Source: Tremella fuciformis
Taxonomy: Eukaryota > Basidiomycota > Tremellomycetes > Tremellales > Tremellaceae
Length of the DNA: 64,000 nt
Assembly (NCBI GenBank): GCA_032768795.1
Contig: CP136493.1
Location: 372,001-436,000 of the forward strand
Reading direction: 5' to 3'
Shown in pieces: positions 20,728 to 29,900 of the stretch (position 1 is the stretch's first letter; each line of letters begins with the position of its first letter). Below the pieces are notes generated by a model. The model was not told the origin of the DNA. It saw only the letters and a list, made by a program, of their open reading frames with translations, and searched no databases. The translations under genes and the position numbers were made by a program.

Positions 20728-23339
20728 CTACGGCGGGACCGGGTTCGGGTCCAGCCGCCGCACCAGGTCGGAGAGTTTGTCTGGGTCAAGGCCGTGCACG
20801 GTGGACAGGCGGAGCAGGTCGGGTGTTCCGGGCTGGAATTGGCTCAGCTTGTTCTCTTCTCCTCGGCGCCGGCCGCATAACGAGAGAGCAGCGAAAGCGA
20901 ACGCACGAGCGCGCGTGTCGCGTTGAGGAAGAGGGAAGAGGAAAGATGGGATCAAGCCCACTCGACTCACCCGCGGAATGCTCCCCGTAATCGGCGTCCA
21001 GAGCACTCCGGGGTGCTCACCGAGGTAGAGGCTACTGTGCGTCCACAGGGCCTGCCCGTTAGTCCGGCAGCAGCAGCAGCGCCACAACAACCCGCCGCTC
21101 CCAGGCTCCCAGGCTCCCCACTCGACCCAACGGACGGACGATGTGATCTCACTAAAGCAGAGGGACACTTACAATCTGCAAAGACCTCAGCGGCTTGCGG
21201 TTCTCATCCCACTCGCCCCACTCTGCCAGGGGCGACGGTGCGATATACTCGGCTCCATCGGTCCCGACCGCATCGGGGGATGGGCGCGAGCAGAGGATCG
21301 TGACGCTCCTGCGGGCGCTCGAGATGATGAACAGTACACCCATCGGTTGTCGGCTGGTGGACGAGGGAGGTGGGGGGTAGATCGTCCCGCCGAAAATGTT
21401 GGCTTTGGGCTCGGTCGGGGGCTGGTCCGGCGTCAGCACAAACCTTGGTGTTTGCGACCGACCGCGAGACGCGGGGAGGGAGGGAGGGAGGGGAGAAGGA
21501 CCCACCTCGTACTCCTGCTCGTAACGCGCCGTGCCCATGTCTTCATTTTCCATACTCGACAGGGTCCAGCGGCCGGACAGGATCCCTCCTCCTGATGGCT
21601 GGACGACGGCCCGGGCGAGGTCGTCAATTGTCGGGGGCGGTACGGCAAGTGGTGCTGGTGCTGGTGCTGGCGCTGGTGCTGGCGCTGGCGCTAGTACAGG
21701 TACAGGTACAGGCGCGGCCGTGGCCGTGGCCTTGGACGCTGCCTTGGCGCCGATTGTAAAGGTAGCATTATTCGACGAGGTCGTGGCCTTGGTACCGCCC
21801 TTGTTCCGGGTGGTTTCGGCTTTGGTCATGACTCGGCTCGCAGAGGTGACAGCCTTGCTCGACTCGCGACCAACGAGCGGCAACGGTGCGGTATCGGTCG
21901 AAGCAGCTGCAATCGACGACGATGGCATCGTCGGGCCGGGAGCGGGAGCAGGAGAAGATGGAGCCGCTGCCGACTCGTCCGGCGTCCCGATGGCGGTGGG
22001 CTGAGCGGGAGAGCTCTTGCGAGAAGTATTGGACGAACGAGTTGGGTACGCCGCTGCTCCGCCTCGGGTCAAGGCCGTTGGAGGCGCTTCGCCACGTTTC
22101 CTCTCCCCCTGGCTGACCGCCCCGATTTGCGACGAGGCGGTGGTGTCGCCGGGGTACAGCCCCATGCCGATTTTGCAGCTGTCACTGGCAGAGCCAATGT
22201 CATCAACTGTCCCCGCTCCACCAGAAGCTCTTGTCGGCGCAGCGCTCTCCGGGAGCTTGGACGACGAGGAGGAACCATCCTTCTTCCGGAAAAGGACCGA
22301 GGTTGTCGTCGCTGTCGATGTCGATGCCGATGCTCGTGGGGCGAGCGTTTGCTGGAGCCCTCGCTGAGATTCGGACTCTGTGTCGGATTCGGAATGAGTC
22401 TCTGGCTCTGGCTCGACCCTCATCCTCGCCGCCAGTCCGGGAACGTCTTTCGAGAGCAAGCTCCGGTACTTGCGCCACCAATGGTCCGAAAACTGACCTC
22501 CGCGGGGGTCCTCTTTCTTCCCCTGGGCGTCAGTCAGTAGCATGTCTCGAGGACAGAGGCAGAAACGCTCGACGCTCGACGCTCGCTGCGCTTAGCTTAC
22601 TCACCTCCCAGTCCTTCTTGTACGCATCTTTCCATCGCGCTATCGACATCTCGTCCCAGTCGACCTTTTGGAGGTCGGTAGTGACGAGCCAGAACAAGTC
22701 GATATATTTGTCGGGCACAGACGTGGCCGGACGGTTGCGCTTGTTCTTCTTCCTCTTCTTCTTCTTCTTCTTTCGGTCGGCATCATCCTCTGAAAGGGCG
22801 GTAGCCGTGGGCTTGTCCTCGTGCTCCCTACCTCTCTTCGGCGCGCCGCCTCCCGAGCGGGAATGCTCGGCACTGGCATGCGGCGCGACACTGCCAGTGC
22901 CAGTGCCCCGCATCATACTCGCGGTAGCAACCTCGAGTCTCTCGTCGATGACCTCTTTCATCTGCGCGGCGCCCAGAAACAAAGTGGCAATCTCGCTCAT
23001 TCTACCATCGTCGCGGAGCCGAGGGCGGACGGTCATCTCGCTCGCGCTCGCGCTCGCCGCATCGGCGTCTGCGTCTGCGTCCGCGGCCGTGTCCGCAGCG
23101 GTGAGTACGGTAGACGCTGCGCTCGACTGGAGGCGATCGCGATATGCCGCGTATGGGATACTGATATTGTTGTAGGGCACGGGCAAGGGATGTGGGACTC
23201 GGGCGCCATGTCGAGGCCGGAATGTCTTTGCTTGGATCGCGGTGAGAAAGACTCCTCGGACTTGAGGTCGTAGTGGTGCCGTAGGCGCAGGAGCAGAGCA
23301 TGCCCCTGCTGGTGTGTCGGGTGGGCGACGGGGAAGCAT
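20728..23339 (-). CDS. Gene D: unknown basic/acidic nuclear-type protein, five or more exons
   Basis: Start ATG at 23339 (minus). Exon 1 includes a conserved-looking VPYNNISIPYAAYRDRL, an Asp/Ala repeat, a lysine cluster (RKKKKKKRKKNKR, a likely nuclear signal) and VPDKYIDLFWLVTTDLQKVD. The following DWDEMSIARWKDAYKKDWE / SDHWWRKYRSLL region is split by an intron at about 22525-22604 and is Trp-rich like SANT or MADF domains, which is only a resemblance. A long Ser/Ala/Pro linker with an APAPAP run follows. The C-terminal exons (about 21455 down to 20728) contain GVLFIISSARRSVTIL, WTHSSLYLGEHPGVLW and GLDPDKLSDLVRRLDP, with introns near 21454-21510, 21135-21175 and 20855-20970. No family was recognised. 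Confidence 0.55.
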
Positions 23340-23654
23340 GGTAGTGGATAGATAGACTACACGAGCAGATGTCAATACTAATTAATGGGTGGTCAGGTCG
23401 ATCGGCGGGCGTGGCCGAGCAAGCGAGGGGACCGGGGCACGGGCACGGAGGAGCCGGGGGGGGGAGGGGAGTCTCAAGTCATCATTATAGGTCGTATCGC
23501 CTCGTCGCGCGTTGGGTTGTCATGAGAGAACAGAGAACTAATTGATATCAATGTTTCGCAGCGGAGGGACGAGGACAGGTACACTTACGTAAGCTCGGAG
23601 CCAGATAAACTTATGTAAACTTTGGCGGGGGGCCAGATGCACACGTAAGCCTTC
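23340..23654. other. Intergenic gap upstream of gene D
   Basis: This is the presumed promoter side of gene D. No element, RNA gene or clear motif is seen apart from G-rich runs near 23456-23470. Confidence 0.35.
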
Positions 23655-23880
23655 GTCAGGTCCGAAAACCACACCGAACACGTGGGCAATGGCGGGCTGC
23701 GGGTTTGCGGGTTTCCGGAAATCACACCGAGTGGGCGATGGCGGGCTGCGGGTTTCGTCAGCCGCGGGTTTCCGGAAATCACACCGAACACGTGGGCAAT
23801 TGCGGGCTGCGGGTTGCGGATTTCCGAAAATCACACCGAACACGTGGTCGATCGCGGGCTGCGGGTTTCTGGACTGCCTG
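23655..23880. repeat. Dispersed intergenic repeat, tandem block (copy 4)
   Basis: About four units of roughly 55-60 bp. Each has TCACACCGAACACGTGG (shortened in unit 2), then a G/C-rich spacer, then GCGGGCTGCGGGTTTC, then GGAAATC. The block sits between the 5' end of gene D and the 3' end of the kinesin gene. Confidence 0.85.
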
Positions 23881-23967
23881 CGAAAAGCAGACAAGTGTCT
23901 CCCTTACGAGCGGGTATATCGATAGATGCACAGGCTATAGGATACCAAGACACACACGGCCGGCAGC

Positions 23968-26044
23968 TCACGCCTCGGCGTCGACCTGGTCCAGCGAAGC
24001 GAGCAATCTATCTAGGGCACCTTGCACGCGCGGGGGCAGCGCCGTTTCTTCCGCCAGAATGGTGATTTGGCGAAGCATCTCCCGCACCCCTCCTCCTTCT
24101 TCTTCTTCTGCTTCTCCTTCTTCTCCTTCTTCTTCTTCATTTTCTGCCGCTGCCTCTCCTACTCCTGCCGCCGCCGCCAAGGCGATAGCTTTCCCCGTCG
24201 CTGTCGCTGTAGCTGTCGCTGTCGCTCTCGCTGTCGCCGCCGCGCAGAGCTCGAGCATCTCCTCTGGATCGAGGAGAAATTGCGTCACGGCCGCCAGCAT
24301 CCCAAGCAGCCTGACGACTGCATCCGGACCCCCTCTTTCAGAGCCGAGAGGGCCGAGGGAGCCGAGGGTATGTTCCGGTGGCGCCCCAGCGGATGCGGAT
24401 GCGGAAGCGGACGCACAGAGGGGAAGGGGAAGACCTATGTGGACGACTGGCGGAGGGAGAAGGGTAAAGCGGAGGGCAAAGTCGAGGGTGGAGCGACATT
24501 TCAGCCGATCGGCGGGGGTGGGGTGGATACAGCAGATTGCCAGGCAGCCGGTGGGCGCGCTGCAGTCGGTGTCGGTGGCGATGGAGGTGGCGATGGAGGT
24601 CGCGAACAAGGTGAGGGGGGCCGGGCCCAAGCCAGCGAGAAACGTGGCGATCCTGCGCCCTCCCTCAGCACGTTGACCTCGATCCCGGGGAGGCAGGCAA
24701 ATAGAGGAAAGGAGGGACACGTACCCGCGTAGTGCAGGCTTACACAGACGAGAAATCATCGTGCGTTCTTCTCTAGCTTGCTGGGCTTGTCGCTCCCCTC
24801 CCCTTGCCCCTTTTGTAATACTACTCGTAGACAAGACCGAGGGGGTGACGCTCCCTGCTCGTGTCGCCCGACTGCCCAGCTCAGCCCTGCGGGAAAGAAC
24901 CAAGCAACGAGTTCCAACTAGACTTACGTCCCGACCCTCCCGACGCTCAACAGCCCACCCTCACCCCCAACCCCACCACCACCACCACCACCGCCCGGCG
25001 TCCGCCTCTCCCATTGGATCGTCTGCGCCAATTTCTGGCTGAGCGCACCAGTGGCGTACAGCTTGCGCTCCATCGCTTTGCCAAGCACCTCGTACCTGGC
25101 CACATTCAGCACGCCTCTCATACACATATACATACGCATACGCACATGTCGTTGATCCACTTGGAAGTCGCATCCTGCGAGTTCTCCTTTCCCGGCAGAT
25201 CTTCCCCATCAGCCCTACCCTGGCTGGTGGGTGTCAAAGTGAGTGAGTCTGCTCACCGAGCAGGATCAGCATTCCGTGAGGCGCACTCGCGGCACACCGC
25301 ACACCCACGACCCACCGCACCACACTCCGGCTCGATGTGGCGTTGTTCGCCGTCTGGCGTGTCTGCTTGGCCTTGGCCACGACCTGCATGGCGGAGTGCA
25401 GGGTGCGTAGGGGCTCAGCGCCGACGCCAACTTCCCTTGCCTGACCGAGGGCTCCTCCGGGGAGGGGGAGGGGAGAGTCGACGAGCACCTTTTGTCCCGT
25501 CAAGGTATACTCGGTCGCTGAAATGTATGCTGTCGCGGTCGCTGTCGCTGCCGCGCCTGCGCCGGCAGGGCCAGGAGTGACGGTGGTGAGATGGTCGATC
25601 GAGCCGACCAGGCCCGGCAGCACCTCTGCGAGGGTGTATGTCTTGCCCGCCCCACTGGTGCCGTACAGGAGCACCGAGGCGATTTTGGTTCCCGTCCCTG
25701 TACCGCTCCTCTTCCCGGAGAAGGTGGCTAGCGGTGAGCCCAGCCACATCGCGAGGGTGAGGGTGAGGGGTGATACGTACCCTCCAGTATCGGCCGCATG
25801 GCAGCTTGGAGTCGGTCTACCGGCTCGCCCGCCTCGAGGACCAGATCTGCCATCAGCGCGCGTTTGTTCCGCCTTGCCCCGCAGGCGAGGGCACGGGGAC
25901 GGGGACGGACGTACCAAAGGCATACGACTGTGCTGGGATGGGCGGTCTCCCGTCAATCTCGAGTCGTATCCCCTTGAGGCGAACGCACGGAGCGTCGGTC
26001 TGGCGCAACCTATCGTCAGCTCAACTCGGCTGTGAGAGGGGGGT

Positions 26045-26086
<42 letters not shown>

Positions 26087-26258
26087 CGCGGCGATGTGAG
26101 GGTAAGAGAAGGTGACTAGCGAACGACGAGCGAGCGTACCGAACGCAGACCTGGAATTTCGGTCCAGTGCCCATTGGGGCGGGAGAGGTCTCGGCCGTGT
26201 CCGTGTCCGTGTCGACAGAAGTGAGGATGAGGGTAGGCGTTGAGATTGTGAGACTCAT
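23968..26258 (-). CDS. Gene E: divergent kinesin-like motor protein
   Basis: A kinesin motor would use ATP to move along or act on microtubules. Minus-strand exon 1 (26258-26140) ends FQVCVR and joins after intron 26139-26010 (GTACGC...GATAG) to LRQTDAPCVRLKG, matching the usual first strand VRVRP. The P-loop YGTSGAGKTYTL (near 25640-25680) fits GQTGAGKTYTM. NNATSSRS fits switch I (NxxSSRSH) but lacks the His. After an intron near 25215-25245 the switch II reads ILLDLPGKEN instead of LVDLAGSE. CLAICCIHPTP and RSTLDFALRF match the final motor strand and helix. The poly-G tract at 26045-26086 is inside intron 1. No long stalk follows; the C-terminus is Ala/Glu-rich. Middle exon joins are approximate. 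The altered switches make motor activity uncertain. Confidence 0.7.
26045..26086. repeat. Homopolymer of 42 G
   Basis: An uninterrupted G run, preceded by six G and one T, lies in intron 1 of the kinesin-like gene, where the transcript has poly-C. Its exact length is unreliable in sequencing. Confidence 0.9.
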
Positions 26259-26356
26259 CGTGAGCGACCGACAGAGGGGAAGAGAAGAGAGCAGAGCAAG
26301 TCAGAGGAGAGGAGAGCAGCGCAGAGAGGAGAAGAGAAGTTTAGGGGTCTTCATGT

Positions 26357-26415
26357 CCCGCAACCCGCATCCCGCAACTCGCAACCCGCAACTCGCAACT
26401 CGCAACCCGCACAGC
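26357..26415. repeat. Dispersed intergenic repeat, copy 5 (CCCGCAA part only)
   Basis: Seven to eight octamer units of the type CCCGCAAC / TCGCAACC. It lies between the 5' end of the kinesin gene and the 3' end of gene F. The CACACCGAACACGTGG part is absent. Confidence 0.7.
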
Positions 26416-26484
26416 ACGTTGGTTGGATCCGCAAAGGTCACCACCACCCGCATGCATGTATATACATTCATTCAAAAAGAGCAT

Positions 26485-28194
26485 CTACTCGTACTGAACC
26501 CACGCTCCGGGACCAAGTTCTGGGGCCTTGTCACGGTAGCGTTCCACCAGTTGTTTCGCCACGTAGAGGACGAGAGCACCACCGATATCGGCGCCGACGC
26601 CGGTGGTGGATGGTTCCTCGGCGTCAGCTGGCTCTGTCATCCTTACAGAAACTAGAGTAGCACTCGCCAGCTCGGTGGCGAAGAGTATGTCCTCCCATCG
26701 AGAACAAGGAATCGCCAGTCGGACGAATTTCTGCCATCAACATCAGCATGGAAATGGAACCAAGAAAGACAGCCGGGGCAACTCGCCTGGAGGGATTCCT
26801 TGCGCGCCTTGTCCGCCGCTCTGCCTGGTGCTGGTCCTGTTTGCCGAGGGGGAGGGGGCCCGAGAGGGTCGTACAGCAACATCCGGGGCTCGCTTTCATG
26901 TGGCCATGCGGCAGCGAGCATCCACCCTCCTGCAGTGGCAATGGGGGCGAGGATGAGCGTGGACGCGGACGTGGACGTGGACGTGGACGTGGACGTGGTC
27001 GTGGTCGTGGACGTGGTCGTGGACGAGGTCGTGGACGTGGGCGTGGTCGTCGGTTCAGGCCGGACGGAATCACAAGGCAAAACCTTGACAAGCGCTGATG
27101 CCCGGGGCAACAAAGCCAACCAACAATCCAACACGGTCCCCGTCAGTGGGACTGAGGCCTTGGGCGAGAGCGAGAGCGAGGGCGAGGAGGGCGGTACCGA
27201 CGCCATCCCTGGCGTCCGCAGGAGGACGGGCAGGACCATGCCCGTCCCGTCCCGTCGGGATTGGGTATTGACCCGGTGCCGTGTGGGGGACAGGTCCCAT
27301 GGCGCCTTGAGTGTGAATGCGAGTTTTGTCGAACGGTCACAGTCATCGTAGTCGTCGTCGTCGTCGTCGTCGTCGTTGTGCGACAACCTCCTCTGTGCCC
27401 AATCAAAAGCCCCATCCACCAGCGCCTTTCTCGCCGGCACACCGGGTCTCGTCCCCGGGATCAGCCCCCAGCGCTGGATATTCGCCATGCTGGAGGGAAC
27501 GGCCCACACCCGCGTCAGCGTCTGTCGCCGACCCCGCAGTGCCATTCCCAAGTCCTTGGTCGATACGACATTGCGTCCGATCACCAGGACGGAGAGCAGG
27601 TCGTGGTGGTGGTGGTGGTGGTGGTTGTGGTGGAGCCACTTGCGTATGGTGCGCCCGAGGGTGAGCATGTCGGTGGAGCCGCGGGTCATGACGAGCACTG
27701 CTTGTCAGTGCAAGCGCAAGCGAGAAAGCATGAAATGGGACCTGGGACAAGGAGGAAGGAGACGTACCGTGTGTCCGCGTAGAGACCAGGACCTTTCCAG
27801 CTCCAGGGCCCAACCAGATGCATGCGCCGTACGTGTCTACCTCTCCACCTTCGCCGTCTCCGTCGGCGCAAGTGGGCTCCACGGCATAGGAGTAGGTGTA
27901 GGTCTCGGTCGCAAGCTCCTCATCCTCCTCTCTTTTCGACTCCTGCTCCTCCTCCTCTCGGGGAGAACCATCGCCGGACGGCGGCTTGTTCGCCTCGCGC
28001 CTCAGCCCCAGCCCCAACCCAAGACTGGGTATCGGCGAAGACCCCCACTCTGTCGGTGTCTCGACTCGCCGTGACCGTTTCAGGATCCCAGTCCCGGGTC
28101 CGCCGGGCGTTGTCGGCTCAGCATCGTTGAGAGCACCGGTGCGTTGGATGACGTCCCATATGGGATCATCGTGCGCTGGGGTGGGGAGTGACAT
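26485..28194 (-). CDS. Gene F: unknown protein with Thr/Ser, His and Asp homopolymers
   Basis: Start ATG 28194, stop TAG at 26487-26485 (minus). Exon 1 has DPIWDVIQRTGALNDAEP and later DTYGACIWLGPGAGKVLVSTRTH; an intron follows near 27700-27775. The central exon contains a poly-His run (HHNHHHHHHHD, from GGT repeats at 27599-27627), DLLSVLVIGRNVVSTKDLGM, WAVPSSMANIQRWGLIPG, a poly-Asp run (27342-27376) and a long Thr/Ser repeat coded by GGACGT hexamers (26957-27046). After an intron near 26732-26790 the last exon has RLAIPCSRWEDILFATELAS. The folded parts look like a real domain, but I do not recognise it. Confidence 0.58.
26957..27050. repeat. GGACGT/GGTCGT hexanucleotide repeat in gene F
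   Basis: About 15 hexamer units, GGACGT grading into GGTCGT. On the minus strand they code for a Thr/Ser repeat and keep the frame of gene F. Confidence 0.8.
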
Positions 28195-28458
28195 GGTTGT
28201 TACTCTACAGTAGAGTGTCGTCCGTGTTCCGTGTTAGGCTGATGGGGAGACAAGGTAGATGTAACGTCGTCGCACTTGACTTGGGATGCCTATCCTTTGG
28301 ACTGCCTTGTATGACGGGCCACGGGCCTCAAAATCGATGAGCGATTTTTCACACCACATTCCATCTGAGCTTTAACATCTCACGCGTTATCTCTGTCAGT
28401 TTTGAAGCTACAGCCTTGAGACCACCACCAATCGCCTCAACGCACCCGATTACACGTA
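28195..28458. other. Gap between gene F and the split gene
   Basis: Probable divergent promoter region for gene F (minus) and the gene at 28459 (plus). No specific element was found. Confidence 0.35.
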
Positions 28459-29563
28459 ATGGAACGCGTCAATACCATGCATACGTCCTCTGAGGCGACT
28501 TCGGCGGAAGGGAGACCCGACATGGTGGGTTGCCTGATGTTCTACGGACTCCCATCGCTTGTCAATGCTCATAGACAGTCCCCAATGGATCTACAGCTCA
28601 CCAGAGTTGTTGCTCAGCTTGCCCAGAGCGCTCCTGGAGCCCTTCCAGCAGTTTTGAAGGCTTTGGGCCTCACTGGTGACGCGCAGGCTGTCCCCGAGTC
28701 CAGCACCCCATCGTCCTTTGTCACTCCATCAACCATGACGGGCGCTCTGGTGACTACAGCTCGTCACACACCTACCCCAGAGGCGTCAAACAAGTCTTTC
28801 TACACAGAGGGGACTCTGCGGCAGCCTCTCGACCAAGTTCGAGCCGAATCTACCGGGCGGTTTGCCCTACAGTCCGCCAGCAACATTCGAGCTGGTTGGG
28901 CTTCTTCAAAGGGAGGTAGAAAGTCTATCGGCGGCCGCCAAGCTGCTCAGAAGACCACAGGTGAGCCTGCTAAGCGTGCCGAGCAGCCCCAGGCTGTCGC
29001 CAAGCCGGTCCATGTGCCCCTCGCGAAGGATCATGCCGTCCAGCTTGGCAATCAGCCTGAAGGCGGGGTAGGTCTCTGTTGTCGGTCTGTGGTTGGTATG
29101 AGCTCATTACCAGGTCATTTACGTCCCCGCAACAACGATCTTTGCCGATAACGCCCCGTGGACCGAGGCCAAGCTTGAGATCTTGTACACGGTGTGCAGG
29201 AGGCGTCAGTTCATGGGCTACCCGGTCTTCACCTATGGTATGACCATTGAAGACGTCCGCAAGGAGGTGGCAAACGCCTTGCCGGCCGTCTCGCTGCTTG
29301 AAGTCATTGATTACTCGTTCGTCGTCACTGCAGGCGGTCTGTGAGGCTGTGGCTCACTCTGCAGATGGGTTGGGAGTGATGACGGCGGTCAAAACCTGTA
29401 CCTTGGTCCCCGAGGCCTGTCTACCGCTGCACGGAACCTGGATCGTTTCTTTGCGGACGGTGGCCTAGGGATCATTACTCCCCTGCGGCTTCCATTCGAT
29501 GGCGAGGAAGAGCTAGAAGACTTTACCCGGGACTGGAATCAAGCGGTTCGACAGTGCGAGATA

Positions 29564-29881
29564 CGACGGAATCGTAGCTCTGAGGCAAAGGGATTCCGGT
29601 CACCTGTTGCCCGCTCAGCACTTGCTATGAGTGATGCATTCGGACTTACCTGTTGCCCGCTCAGCACTTGCTATGAGTGATGAGGAGGGCAACAGGCGGC
29701 GGCATTCTACAAGGTCGTCGAGGGTGTCGGCGTTATACGCGGAGTTATCGTTGTGGCAGCTTTCCCTGCCTCGTCGAGGATGAACCTCGTCGAGGCACAA
29801 CCTCGTCGAGGATCGAGTAACCTCGACGAGGCTACTCGAGGCTGAGTCAAGCTCATGTGAGCGCCCTACCTATTTCCGTCG
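29564..29881 (-). repeat. 3' LTR of the copia element
   Basis: 318 bp with CGACGGAA/TTCCGTCG ends. It contains an internal duplication of about 40 bp with a 46-bp period (from 29603 and 29649) and several palindromic CCTCGTCGAGG/CCTCGACGAGG motifs. Confidence 0.93.
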
Positions 29882-29900
29882 CCTCCCCTCGCGAGCATGT

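Noticed and set aside
27599..27627. CRISPR-like or telomere-like short repeats (GGTGGT, CCCGCAAC, AACCCC)
   Set aside because: Units are 3-8 bp microsatellites in genes or gene borders with no spacers; no terminal telomere array.
26652..27698. Forward-strand ORFs over gene F (for example 26800-27351)
   Set aside because: They translate the hexamer repeat as Val-Asp runs and have no flanking exon logic; the minus-strand frame joins by introns into one gene.
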